A model generated the notes under the pieces. That model was not told the DNA's origin, did not search any database, and saw nothing but the letters and a program-made list of their open reading frames with translations. Made by a program: the position numbers and the translations under genes. Source: Ipomoea triloba (taxonomy: Eukaryota > Streptophyta > Magnoliopsida > Solanales > Convolvulaceae). Taken from it: a stretch of 64,000 bases of DNA. The DNA lies in NCBI RefSeq assembly GCF_003576645.1, contig NC_044919.1, positions 32,627,848 to 32,691,847 of the forward strand, given 5' to 3'. Below, piece after piece: positions 38,336-48,769 of the stretch. The stretch's first letter is position 1. Each line of letters starts with the position of its first letter.

Positions 38336-40699
38336 GCCAACGTAACAAGAATCTCTATATTGAAAATTTAGAGATGTAACATGTGTATATCAAGTGTACC
38401 ACCTAATTGAGACTACTTTCTATAAAAAGAATCTCTATATTGAAAAATTAATATCATATTTTTTAGGGGTTCCATTGTTTAGTTATTCAATTGAAACCAC
38501 TTCATATAACGCTAACAATCATTGTTTCTATTTAGATATTGGATGTCTACTACACGTTCAAGAACAGATACCTGGCCTATAGAAAGATTTTTGTTATGTT
38601 TGTATTGTGCTCTAGATGTTTGCCACGCATTCAAAGAAGGGACATCCACTATTATCCTTCCTTGTTGATTGTAGCTACGAGATAAAAATATACAAGCGTA
38701 TAGAAAGAGGGTTTTGACACCCAATTAGACATGTGAGAATTGAGATACTCATGAAATCAAGCCCATATATTGTTACTTTGGCAAAATTCTAACTAAGTAT
38801 TTGTAAAATCAAATCAAACTTTCTTTTAGTAATACTAATAATAAGAAAGCCTCTAGCTGTTAAAAAATATATTAATATTATTATCATCCAACTAATTATT
38901 TTCTTTAAATTGAGTTCTAATTTCTTTAACTATATGTATGGTTGGAGTCATGGGCCAAGGCCCAATAGACACACCTACTTCTAACAAAGTAATAATAGTC
39001 ATCTCTAAGATCTAAACATTAAAATATATACCCTTTATTTTAAATAAATAAATAAATAATAAGTTTTCAAAAAATAAATAAATAAATAAATAATAAAAAA
39101 TATACACTAAAATATCTCACACCAAAGCTTAAACTATATATAGTATGATGAGATGCGCATGTTGTCAAAATGGACCAAGTCATACAGTAACGTAATTAAT
39201 TAATTAAGGAGATCAGACAATTAATTAATACGGGATTTGTCGAGTATGAATGATATGAATGCAACACTAATTTCACATTTGACGACGGAAATAAAGCGCG
39301 TAATTATTGACATTTCATAGCCCAACTACTCCATGCTTCTCCTACCCAGTTGTTTTAAACGACGGTTAAGAATGTTTGGAAGAACAACAAAATCATTTAG
39401 GAAAATATCTATAATATATGTTTAATATGATATGTCAATTTCCTTAGGATGAGACTCGAACCCGTGACATTAACTTCCGTTTAAAATGGTAACAGGGATG
39501 TCATCAAATTATAAGGTATTTGACAACTCAATTAACTTAAGTACAAAAAATGCAAATAACAAAGAGAATGTTTAAAAGAGACAAGGTAATCGTAGGGTCA
39601 CATTAATTGCTTGAAGGTTACAAGGAGTACGTGAGCATCCATACCAATGCATTTTTAGTGATTTTTGGAATAGTGAAAGGTGATGTGGTGGAACTAGAAG
39701 AATGAGAGAGAATGAATTTGGTTCTTTTGCAAAAAAAGTTTTTGGAACAGTGCACTGAGTCAGAGAAAATATTACTGTTGTATGCGTTTTGCGCACGCTC
39801 ACTCGGACGTGTTAAGACCCTTTGTTTATTTGTTTTTGTTTTTGTTTTTGTTTTTTTATAAATTTTCTCTTCCACCTTCTATCTCTTATGTGTATCACTA
39901 AAAACCGTGTAAAATTTTTACTAGTGTACGTAGATGCTAATGGGACATGAGATGTCTAAACAAGATAAATGCACTACTATTTATACACCTTCTGTCTGAG
40001 TAACGATTTGCACGATCTAGACGCCCCGGGCCTCGGGCTGACCACGACCCTCCTATACCTGACCTCCCCAACTCGGGTTGGATGAACTCGCCAACCACAA
40101 GGTCGGGGTTAGGATCTCTCTTCTCATGTTGGGCTGAGTTGGTTTCATTACATGTCCTTCGACTCGAATCCAATATATATAGGTCATATAGATTTCGAAA
40201 TTTATTTGTACTTGTCTTTGATAGCAATATAATGCATGCATATATGTCCATTTTTAATTTGTATTCTTGCTTTTGTGTATAATAATATGCTGAGTCCTTC
40301 ACATATAACCCAAAAAAAAATGTATATTTCGTTGATTCGACTATTCAAACTATACATAAAAAAAATATATAACTTGGCGTGATATTTGAGATATTTAATA
40401 TGTTTTGTTTTTAATAAAAATGATTGGCTATGTAAATTAAACTATGATGATGTTTTAAAAGATTCATACAAATTAAAAAGTGTGAGTAACTAGTCTTAAT
40501 TAGTCTAGTCTCTTAATTTCCTAATCAATTCATCAAAACATATCATGTAAGCATGATAAAGTTTAGTTTACATAGAAACGATTTATCTTTCTTGTGTGAT
40601 TTGCTAGCTATTATACAAAAAATATGATTTACTTAATTAATACACACTTTTAAATAGTAGTTATAAGTTTTTTCTACCGTCAAGAAAAAATCATGGCAA
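38336..40699. other. Intergenic, no gene recognised
   Basis: ATAAATA-type tracts lie at 39039-39095. A GC-richer segment (40020-40160, CCCCGGGCCTCGGGCTGACC and neighbours) stands out from the surroundings and may be the edge of a degraded retroelement. Family unknown. Confidence 0.3.
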
Positions 40700-41655
40700 C
40701 TAAAATACAATAGGTAGAAATGACATGCACACAAGTTAATGGGCCATGTTTTGATTGAATCTAGGTTCAAGATTCCATTTTATTTCTACAAGTAACTACT
40801 AACTGTATCTTCTTTAAATGCTCACCTTAATTAATTGTCTAGATCCAATCCAAGAATCTGTCATTTTACATGTCTCTATCATTGGAGACTTGTGGGAAAT
40901 TGCTACTATACCCAATGGATGCTTATATCATCTTTAAGACACAATTCATTCTTTAAAATTTTTGTTTTGATAAATAAAACCAAAAGTGTTGTTTTAAAGA
41001 TTCATGTAATTAAACAACAAATTATATCATGATGAACCATGACCCACACTTGCAATGTGAGCTATTAATACAAGATCATTTTTAGTATATTGTAAGTCCA
41101 TTTTGCTGTATTACATATTCATTTTTGGATAGTAACACTAAAAACGAACTTGTAGTAGACTAAAAATGAACTTATATAAAAATATAATGAACCTATTAAA
41201 ATTGAAATGAACTTGCATGATACTAAAAATAAACATGTATGTCAGTGGTTTATCTTTTGATATGAATCATGGTCTAGGCCTCTAGGGTATAATAATTGTA
41301 AATTGAGGTACTACACTGGAAGATGACTTATGTTTGATTTTAACCGATCAAATTTAAGAACTAATTCAATAATTAATCAATTAAAACAATTAATTGTTTT
41401 GTGCAACACTGCAAAATTATTACAAAACATATAGTAGGTATAAATGACATTGTCACAAGTTAATGGGCCATGGTATGAATGACACCATTGAATCTAGCTT
41501 GAAGATTCCACTTAATTAATATCTACAAGAAACCACTAATTGTATTTTCTTTCAATCCTCACCATAAGTGATTAATCACGTCTAGCTCTAAGGAATCTGT
41601 TGTTTACATGTCTCTATCCTTAGGATACTTAGCTTGTGGGAAAATACTACCTAGA
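40700..41655 (+). repeat. Direct duplication of about 220 bp, copies about 720 bp apart
   Basis: Copy 1 is about 40700-40917, copy 2 about 41420-41655. They share ACAAGTTAATGGGCCATG, GATTGAATCTAG/ATTGAATCTAGC, AAGATTCCA, TCTACAAG, CTAATTGTATTTTCTTT, AATCTGT, TTACATGTCTCTATC and CTTGTGGGAAA in the same order. Non-coding. Confidence 0.7.
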
Positions 41656-42620
41656 ATTGAATTTAATATTTTTTAAACTTTATTTAGATGATATTATATA
41701 TTCTCTACGCCTCATTTTATGTGTCTGGTTTAGTTAACGGGGTTTGACTAATGTAATTTTGAATTTAATTTTTCATAATATTAAGTTTAATATTAGTATA
41801 TAAAATTTATATATCTAGAAACTACATGAAAAGTACTATAAAATACAAAAATTTAATCTTAAAAATAATTAAAAACTAACAAAGAAAATAAACAAGGAAA
41901 AAAGAATTGATTTGACCAATGAATAATTAATTGAACATATAAAATGAGACAGATGGAATATAAAATATTTAACTTGTCAAACTAGATCAATATCGGATTT
42001 TATAAACTTCTATGGGTGTTAAGCTAAACAAGGTTTTATTTATACCCAATATTTAAAAATTTTAATATCCAAAAAATATAACTTATGTTTTATGAAGAAC
42101 TCTACAATACCTCAAAATGAAAAAAGTGACAAAGGGTTTATATATAATTATTTTTTATAAATTGTGTAAGTTGTTTAACATTCGCTATTTCTTATTTTTA
42201 TATACAGTAAAATAGTTTTTTTTTTCATCTTTATGTGTTGGATACTTAGATTATATTCAACCTGACGGGTTTAACTAGTCAGCTGTGAGGTATACATATT
42301 AGAATAAATTCGTAACTATGTCACGAATATAATATGTTAAATGGGTCAAATAATACGTGAATATGTATGGTTGTCAATATTATAATTTAGTTAGTAGATC
42401 CCCGAGTGCAATTTTCAGTAGCTAAAGTAGCATAATAACAATACATAACATAGGAAATTTGATTCCAGTACATTGTGAAGACTTGTTATTTATACTTGCG
42501 CTTCCATTAAATTATAATTTATTAAGTATATTAGGCATAAGTAAATCATCAGTTGTGAGTTTCTAGCTTGCACCTTGTTGTAGAGTTGTCAAAACGAATT
42601 TAGCCAATTCCATCTATAAA
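41656..42620. other. AT-rich spacer
   Basis: No coding potential and no bounded element. Confidence 0.3.
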
Positions 42621-42896
42621 GGCAAATTATACTATTAGAGTTGTTCATAATTTTAGAATTCTATGTTCATAATTTTAAAACTCTATATTTATAAATTTAG
42701 ATCTCAATATACAAAATTACATTACTCAATATTCACAATTTTGTTATATAAGATTCAAAAATTGTGTTATACTATTGAATATAGAGTTATGAAATTGTGA
42801 ACATAGTGTTCTGTAATTGTGAACAAGAGTTCAAAAATTATGAATATGAAGTTCTAAAATTGTGAACATGAACCCGGGTCCACGGCATAACAACCG
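42621..42896. mobile_element. Small MULE-like element with near-perfect 9-bp target duplication
   Basis: The left end GGCAAATTAT and the right end GTCCACGGCATAACAACCG match the termini of the larger element at 42983-44793. Flanking 9-mers ATCTATAAA (42612-42620) and CTCTATAAA (42897-42905) agree at 8 of 9. The interior carries repeated short motifs of the ATTGTGAACATAG type in both orientations. No coding capacity. Confidence 0.7.
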
Positions 42897-43475
42897 CTCT
42901 ATAAAAGGGTGGAGCGGACTCTAAGTTTTATGGCTTAGTGGGCTTTAGCAAGGTGGGCTTGGAGGCCTATGCATGAGCATTAGGCAAATTATGCTGTGGA
43001 CCCAGGTCCACCTTGCAAGGTGGACTTGGGTCCAAAACTACGTCGTTTTTGTATTTTTTTTTCTTTTTTTTTTAATTAGTAAACATATTGCTAAATATAG
43101 AGTTGTCCAAAAATGTGTGAATGTAGAGGTTTCAAAGTGTGAATGTAGAGTATAGAAATCGTAAATGTAGATTTATGATTGTGTGAATGTAGAGTTGCCC
43201 AGAAATGTGTGAATGTGGAGGTTTCAAATTGTGAATATGGTGTATAGAAATCATGAATGTAGAGTTATGCATGTGTGAATCTGTAATAGAGTTAAGAAGT
43301 TCTAGCAACTTGTAGCCCTGTAATGTGTGAATGTGGAGTTGTCAAGTTGTGAATATAGAGTATAGGACCTATGAATATAGAGTTTTGAATGTGTGAATGC
43401 ATAACAGTGATAATATAGTTACTAAACATATAATCCTGTAATGTGTGAATGTGGAGTTTACAAATTGTGAATGTA

Positions 43476-44689
43476 GATGCATGAGAGTCTTAAGCATGCA
43501 CCAGTTGCTTCCTTATTTGATCCACAAGGAATAGGGTGGGATACAGCATGTGTACGTGATGTGTTTCAAAGTAGAGATGCTGCACTCATACTCAATCTCC
43601 CTGTTAGCAGACGACGACCACCATACTCATGGATTTGGCCTGCTGACTCAAAAGGAAACTATACCGTCAAATCATGCTATAGGAAATTAATTGGGGAAGT
43701 TGACGATCATAAACCTTGGATGAAGCTCTGGAGTATGCAGGTTCCTCCTAAGGTCAAAAACTTTTGTTGGCAACTGGCTTCTAAATTTCTTCCCACTCGT
43801 GATGCTTTAAGTACTAAACATGTTGTTTGTAATGTCCAGTGTCACATGTGCCGCCAGTATGATGAAACAGCTCTCCACCTCTTTGCTGAATGCCGCAAAA
43901 CAAATATCATGTGGAATACTTTGGGGTTGCCGGTAATTCAACATAGTACCGGTAATATTTCTGATTGGTTTTTCTTGAATATTAATTCTTTACGAGATGA
44001 TTGCTTAAGCAAGTTTGCTATGGCCTGTTGGGGTTTATGGTGCAGCAGGAACGACTTTGTTTGGAAAGGAGCTCCCTATGAAATGCATGCTATGTTATTT
44101 GCTGCTATGTCACTGTGGTCAAATTGGAAACTTGTTAATGGAATGGATGAATCAGGTGATGAAAGGAATGCTGTTATGGACCAGTGGTCACCTCCAATCC
44201 ATGGGCGCTTGAAACTGAATTCGGACGTTGCTATGGACTTGGACAGATCGGTCATGGGGATGGGGTGGGTGATTCGGGATGATGAAGGACGTTTCATCGC
44301 GGCAAAGAGTATGACTTGCACGGGTACTTTTACTGTTAAAGAAGCGGAAGCAATGAGCGTTCGGGAAGCTCTCAGCTGGGTGAAAGAGATGGACTTGGGA
44401 GACATCGATGTTGAAATGGATTCCCAACTTGTTTACTATGCTTTACTTTCAGGCTCTTTTCATTCTCCGTTTGGTCTTTTAATTGATGATGTTAAGGAAA
44501 ATGCATCTATAATTCATGATGTAATTTTCCGTTTTGCTTGGCGATCTGCGAATCGTGCAGCCCATGCTATGGCTAGGGAGGCCGTTTCTGTGTCAGGTTG
44601 CGGGGAGTGGTTGTCTTCCCCTCCTCCGTTTCTTGTGAACATTTTGAGTTCTGATTTAATACATTAAGTTTTTACCTTTAAAAAAAAAA
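43476..44689 (+). mobile_element. 5'-truncated LINE insertion with poly(A) and target duplication
   Basis: The insertion ends in ten A residues (44680-44689). The 14-base sequence AAATTGTGAATGTA occurs immediately before it (43462-43475) and again at its 3' edge (44687-44700, overlapping the poly(A)). The related element at 21.5 kb shows the uninterrupted sequence (CAAATTGTGAATGTAGAG). The content is the 3' end of an L1-type ORF2. Confidence 0.85.
43477..44667 (+). CDS. LINE ORF2 C-terminal part: zf-RVT and RNase H domains
   Basis: An open frame of 396 residues with no frameshift, retained in a truncated LINE copy. The N-terminal half is the reverse-transcriptase zinc-binding region of plant LINEs: YTVKSCYRKL, MQVPPKVKNFCWQLA, then CHMCRQYDETALHLFAEC (Cys/His pattern) and WGLWCSRNDFVWKG. 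The C-terminal half is a plant LINE-type RNase H: LKLNSDVAMD (first Asp), EAEAMSVREAL (Glu), VEMDSQLV (Asp) and SANRAAHAMARE (His). The endonuclease and reverse-transcriptase domains are absent. The ATG at 43477 lies at the insertion junction and may be accidental, because LINE ORF2 would normally read in from upstream. No host role is implied. The open frame suggests a recent insertion. Confidence 0.85.
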   Translation: MHESLKHAPVASLFDPQGIGWDTACVRDVFQSRDAALILNLPVSRRRPPYSWIWPADSKGNYTVKSCYRKLIGEVDDHKPWMKLWSMQVPPKVKNFCWQLASKFLPTRDALSTKHVVCNVQCHMCRQYDETALHLFAECRKTNIMWNTLGLPVIQHSTGNISDWFFLNINSLRDDCLSKFAMACWGLWCSRNDFVWKGAPYEMHAMLFAAMSLWSNWKLVNGMDESGDERNAVMDQWSPPIHGRLKLNSDVAMDLDRSVMGMGWVIRDDEGRFIAAKSMTCTGTFTVKEAEAMSVREALSWVKEMDLGDIDVEMDSQLVYYALLSGSFHSPFGLLIDDVKENASIIHDVIFRFAWRSANRAAHAMAREAVSVSGCGEWLSSPPPFLVNILSSDLIH

Positions 44690-44984
44690 TTGTGAATGTA
44701 AAATATAATGTATGTGAATGTAGAGTATAGTGTATGTGAATGTAGATCCAGGTCCACTTTGCAAGGTGGACCTAGTCCACGGCATAACAACCCTGAGCAT
44801 TAAATTTTGTCTGATGGGCTCATGTGCATGCCTAACAAATTTGGGCTACTGCTTGATCAGTTTAATTGGGCTCATAAATAAATGTTGAATTGAGCTTGTT
44901 GGGCTGGTTAATATATCATCATAACCATTAATTAAATTATCTGCAAATTATTGTGTAAACCATGATTTACATAGTGCTATGTAG

Positions 44985-45130
44985 ATCATAAAAAAATATT
45001 TTTAATATATTAAAAATATATTATTTGTGTACTGAATGTACATTTTACAAAATAATACTTTCAGTACACAAACAATATACTTTTAAATTTTTAATATATT
45101 AAAAATATATTATTTGTGTACTGAATGTAT
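44985..45130. repeat. Direct and inverted AT-rich repeats upstream of CBF5
   Basis: TTTTTAATATATTAAAAATA followed by TATTATTTGTGTACTGAATG occurs twice in direct orientation (about 44998-45038 and 45089-45129). The middle contains the inverse CAGTACACAAACAATATA, so alternative hairpins are possible. Confidence 0.7.
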
Positions 45131-45199
45131 ATAATTTGATAATATGGTCCTTACAGGTGCGTGGACCATTAGCTAATATGCCCAAAAACCTATTTCCAG

Positions 45200-45306
45200 T
45201 TATGGGCTTCCCTGTAGAACAGAAAATGAAGCCCATGAGTGCGACCGCAGTATCAAAAACCTCCCACAGAAAAACCCGCAGAACTGTAAAAACCCTAAAC
45301 CCTAAT
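45200..45306 (+). promoter_or_regulatory. Site II motifs and telo-box of the CBF5 gene
   Basis: TGGGCT at 45204-45209 and its inverse AGCCCA at 45231-45236 are Site II-type elements. A double telo-box AAACCCTAAACCCTAA lies at about 45289-45304, with AAACCCTA again at 45341. The combination of Site II and telo-box is characteristic of plant ribosome-biogenesis and translation genes (established knowledge), which fits a snoRNP gene. Confidence 0.7.
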
Positions 45307-45372
45307 ACCTTCCAACATTCTCCGTCTTCCCCGTACCAGGAAACCCTAGGAGCTCCACCACTATCAGCAGCC

Positions 45373-47112
45373 ATGACTGATGTAGAGCTCTCTCGTTCCG
45401 AGAAGAAGAAGAAGAAAAGCAAGTCAAAGGAAGAGACTGAAGCTTTACCAGATAACGCCGGCCTGACTCAGGCTGACGGAGACTATCTCATCAAGCCGCA
45501 GAGCTTCACTCCCTCCATCGACACCTCCCAGTGGCCAATCCTTCTGAAGAACTACGACCGCCTCAATGTACGGACGGGACACTACACTCCTCTCCCCTCC
45601 GGCTACTCCCCGCTTAAACGGCCGCTTGCTGAGTATATAAGGTACGGTGTTCTCAACCTCGATAAGCCTTCGAATCCATCTTCCCATGAAGTTGTGGCCT
45701 GGATTAAGAGAATCCTCCGGGTGGAGAAAACGGGTCATAGCGGCACACTCGACCCGAAAGTCACCGGGAATTTGATTGTGTGTATTGATCGGGCCACCCG
45801 GCTCGTGAAATCTCAACAGGGGGCTGGGAAAGAGTATGTCTGTGTTGCTCGATTGCATTCTGATGTTCCTGATGTCGCGAAGGTGGCTCGGGCGCTTGAA
45901 ACCCTGACCGGAGCAGTGTTTCAACGGCCGCCGCTTATTTCGGCTGTTAAAAGGCAGCTTAGGATTAGAACTATTTATGAGAGTAAGCTATTGGAGTATG
46001 ACGCGGATAGGCATTTGGTTGTTTTCTGGATTTCATGTGAGGCAGGTACTTATGTGAGAACTATGTGTGTGCATCTAGGGTTGCTGTTGGGTGTGGGAGG
46101 GCATATGCAGGAGCTGAGGAGGGTTCGGTCTGGGATTTCGGGGGAGAAGGATAATATGGTGACGATGCATGATGTGATGGATGCACAATGGGTGTATGAT
46201 AACTATAGGGATGAGAGTTATTTGAGGAGGGTGATTATGCCTCTTGAAGTGCTTCTTACTAGTTACAAGAGGTTGGTAGTGAAGGACTCTGCTGTGAATG
46301 CTATTTGTTACGGTGCAAAGCTGATGATTCCCGGGTTGTTGAGGTTCGAGAATGATATTGAGGTTGGAGAGGAGGTCGTGCTGATGACTACCAAGGGAGA
46401 GGCCATTGCATTGGGGATTGCGGAGATGACTACTGCCGTTATGGCGACCTGTGATCATGGAGTGGTTGCCAAGATTAAGAGGGTGGTGATGGATAGAGAT
46501 ACATATCCTAGGAAATGGGGATTGGGACCAAGGGCGTCCATGAAGAAGAAATTGATTGCTGACGGGAAGTTGGATAAGCATGGGAAACCAAACGAGAAAA
46601 CCCCAGCTGAATGGCTGAGGAACGTTGTTCTGCCCACCGGAGGGGACTCTATGGTTGCTGGACTAGCTGCTGCTGCTGATCCTGCTACGCCAGCAGCTGA
46701 AATCACCGGGAGTGTTGCTGAGGTTGAGAAGAAAAAGAAGAAGCACAAGGAAGGTGAGGAGGATGGCCATAAGCGGAAATTGGATGAAATTGATGGAAGC
46801 CCTGCATCACATGCTGCTAAGAAACCCAAGGTCTTAGAAGGTGAAGGGAAAGATGGAGAGGCAGCTGAGGAGGTGATAGAAGTTAAGAGCGAGAAGAAAG
46901 AGAAGAAAAAGAAGAAAGACAAAGTAAAAGATGAGGCGGCATCAGAGGAAGTGGAGAAATCAGAGAAAAAGAAAAAGAAGAAGAAAGACAAAGATGTTGA
47001 CAATGGCGAGGCTGCTGCTGCTGCTGTTGGAAGCGATGAAGAAGCAAATAAAAGTGAGAAAAAGAAAGAGAAGAAGAAAAAGAAGAATAAAGATGCCAAA
47101 GAGGAATTATAA
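45373..47112 (+). CDS. CBF5: H/ACA snoRNP pseudouridine synthase, dyskerin/CBF5
   Basis: Catalytic subunit of nucleolar H/ACA ribonucleoproteins: converts uridine to pseudouridine in rRNA and snRNA, and associates with telomerase RNP in plants (family knowledge). Intronless, 579 residues. The frame is open further upstream, but [15 protein letters not shown] at 45373 aligns with other plant starts and follows the telo-box leader. Order: lysine-rich N-terminus; DKCLD/TruB region with [20 protein letters not shown]; catalytic motif [12 protein letters not shown] (Asp 127); [47 protein letters not shown] domain [20 protein letters not shown] onward; conserved [12 protein letters not shown]; then a long KKE/KKD-rich tail from about residue 450, typical of nucleolar localisation. 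All key residues are intact. Highly conserved, so single-gene function is likely. Confidence 0.98.
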   Translation: MTDVELSRSEKKKKKSKSKEETEALPDNAGLTQADGDYLIKPQSFTPSIDTSQWPILLKNYDRLNVRTGHYTPLPSGYSPLKRPLAEYIRYGVLNLDKPSNPSSHEVVAWIKRILRVEKTGHSGTLDPKVTGNLIVCIDRATRLVKSQQGAGKEYVCVARLHSDVPDVAKVARALETLTGAVFQRPPLISAVKRQLRIRTIYESKLLEYDADRHLVVFWISCEAGTYVRTMCVHLGLLLGVGGHMQELRRVRSGISGEKDNMVTMHDVMDAQWVYDNYRDESYLRRVIMPLEVLLTSYKRLVVKDSAVNAICYGAKLMIPGLLRFENDIEVGEEVVLMTTKGEAIALGIAEMTTAVMATCDHGVVAKIKRVVMDRDTYPRKWGLGPRASMKKKLIADGKLDKHGKPNEKTPAEWLRNVVLPTGGDSMVAGLAAAADPATPAAEITGSVAEVEKKKKKHKEGEEDGHKRKLDEIDGSPASHAAKKPKVLEGEGKDGEAAEEVIEVKSEKKEKKKKKDKVKDEAASEEVEKSEKKKKKKKDKDVDNGEAAAAAVGSDEEANKSEKKKEKKKKKNKDAKEEL

Positions 47113-47700
47113 GCACATTTAAAATCTCCGCCCAGATAAATTCAAACCTTGTCTGGACCAAAATTTCTGCATTGTTATGAGTCTTATTTTAATACATGTA
47201 AGACAGCACTAGGTTTGAACCCTAATCTTAAAATTTGCCGGCTTAGTTTTATAATTATCATCTGTTTGTTTTATTTCTTATTGATTTTGTACTTTCAGTT
47301 CTAAGCTCTGCTAGAGATGTTTTCTGATCCTTAATGCTCTCAGTTAAGTTTTTGCCTCCAATTTTGCCCAAATTAGATGTTTTTTTTTTCTCATGTTGCA
47401 GCATAACCTGTCCATGCATATTGTGACTTTAGTATGAACAGAAACAGGGTTCTTGTTGACTACATTTGATCAAGACTAGAGTGTAAGCTAACCTACAAAC
47501 CACTGTATGTCTATATGCAGTTGTAAAGCATTGATGAAATAGTGCAATTTACTGTAATGAAGATGGTAGAAACTCATAGAAAAAGCATCTCAACCAACTT
47601 GTCCTTTATCAAAAGCTAATAATAAAAAAATTATTGTGATGAGAATACCAGAACCCTCTTTTCATTGTTGATTAATCATGGCACATTCCAGACTCCTCTT
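47113..47700. other. CBF5 3' region and sHSP promoter
   Basis: No coding potential. Toward the end weak heat-shock-element-like spacing is visible (GAATACCAGAACCCTCTTTTC region and ATTCCAGACTCCTCTTC, 47642-47705), but no perfect nGAAnnTTCnnGAAn array. Confidence 0.35.
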
Positions 47701-47705
47701 CTATC

Positions 47706-47714
47706 ACTATAAGT
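47706..47714 (+). promoter_or_regulatory. TATA box of the small heat-shock gene
   Basis: ACTATAAGT lies about 105 bp before the start codon at 47817. Confidence 0.5.
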
Positions 47715-47816
47715 ATGGTGGCTTGGCTCCTCTCATCAATCAACAAGTCATCAAAGTTTCCATAGAAATTGATCTGTTTTCTTGTGTTTAGAGCTTTTCT
47801 TGATCACTCCCAGAAA

Positions 47817-48275
47817 ATGTCTCTCATTCCTAGCTTCTTTGGTGGCCAGCGAGCCAACGTCTTTGATCCTCTATCTCTTGATCTCTGGGATCCCTTTGAA
47901 GGCCTCTTCTCTTCTTCTCCGGCGAGGGAAACCTCTGCAATCTCTGCCGTGAGGATTGACTGGAAAGAGACCCCGGAGGCTCACATTTTCAAAGCTGATC
48001 TTCCCGGGGTGAAAAAGGAGGAAGTGAAAGTTGAGGTGGAGGATGGGAGGGTTCTTCACATCAGCGGAGAGAGGAGCAAAGAGAAAGAGGATAAAAATGA
48101 TAAGTGGCACCGCATTGAGCGCAGCATTGGGAAGTTCTTCCGGAGGTTCCGCCTGCCGGAAAATGCGAAGATGGATGAGGTGAAAGCCGGCATGGAAAAT
48201 GGAGTGTTGACAGTCACCGTGCCCAAAACGGAGGAGAAGAAACCAGAGGTGAAGGCCATTGATATCGTTGGTTAA
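47817..48275 (+). CDS. Cytosolic class I small heat-shock protein (HSP17-18 type)
   Basis: ATP-independent holdase chaperone of 152 residues, the usual length of plant class CI sHSPs, forming dodecamers in the cytosol under heat stress. Single exon, as is normal for this class. The N-terminus [29 protein letters not shown] is the CI signature. The alpha-crystallin domain (about 44-138) runs from [20 protein letters not shown] through [13 protein letters not shown] and [20 protein letters not shown] to [11 protein letters not shown]. The C-terminal IDI before VG is the I-X-I/V oligomerisation motif. No signal peptide or organelle-retention signal is seen. Expected to be heat induced; the heat-shock elements upstream are imperfect by eye. 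Confidence 0.97.
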   Translation: MSLIPSFFGGQRANVFDPLSLDLWDPFEGLFSSSPARETSAISAVRIDWKETPEAHIFKADLPGVKKEEVKVEVEDGRVLHISGERSKEKEDKNDKWHRIERSIGKFFRRFRLPENAKMDEVKAGMENGVLTVTVPKTEEKKPEVKAIDIVG

Positions 48276-48769
48276 ACTTGTTATCTTACATAAAGCCATT
48301 AGTACTTCGAATTTCAAATAAAATAGAACTGTTTGTATGTTGTATGTTTTATGAGTTTCCTTAATCTTTATGAGTGTAATCCTTTGATTTTATATTTTTC
48401 TCATCCTAATAATATTACATGCTTGTCTTTTTCTTTTTTTTTTTTTAAATTTTTTTTCCAGTTAAAATCGTAAAATATAAGTGATGGACAAATTGCATAA
48501 GGCATATCAGAGTGCATGACACCAAGCTAGCCTAAATATTCATTCATTATTCTAATATAAATAAATAAATAAAAAAAGTAAAAGAATTTGAGGTTTCTAA
48601 CATATGTAAAATAAAAATTTATACTTAAAAAAAAAAATTCGAATTACAATAATATATCTAAAAAATACTTAAAAAAATTCGAATTACAATAATAAATGTA
48701 AAAAATACTTTTAAAAAAAAAACAATGAAATAAAATATGATCACACTATCTCCTATCCCACTTAATTAA
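48276..48769. other. Spacer between convergent sHSP and sugar-transporter genes
   Basis: 3' UTRs of both genes plus a local direct duplication: AAAAAATTCGAATTACAATA occurs at about 48635 and 48673. Nothing else seen. Confidence 0.5.

Larger units (their letters stand above)
42983..44793. mobile_element. MULE-like element with 9-bp target duplication, carrying a nested LINE
   Basis: The left end GGCAAATTATGCTGTGGACC and the inverse of the right end (GGGTTGTTATGCCGTGGAC) are imperfect terminal inverted repeats. Each continues into the palindrome AGGTCCACCTTGCAAGGTGGAC. Perfect 9-bp direct repeats TGAGCATTA flank it (42974-42982 and 44794-44802), the duplication size of Mutator-like elements. 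The interior is a degenerate TGTGAATGTAGAG minisatellite, interrupted by a retrotransposed LINE fragment. No transposase. Confidence 0.8.

Noticed and set aside
44076..44427. Minus-strand open frames opposite the LINE RNase H region
   Set aside because: Antisense shadows of a well-supported LINE reading frame.
45136..45372. N-terminal extension of CBF5 from the upstream ATG at 45136
   Set aside because: This stretch contains the Site II and telo-box region and has no similarity to dyskerin. The conserved N-terminus starts at 45373.
46455..47099. Minus-strand open frame of 214 codons, rich in Phe and Ser
   Set aside because: It is the mirror of the Lys-rich 3' part of CBF5 (AAG/AAA codons read as CTT/TTT).
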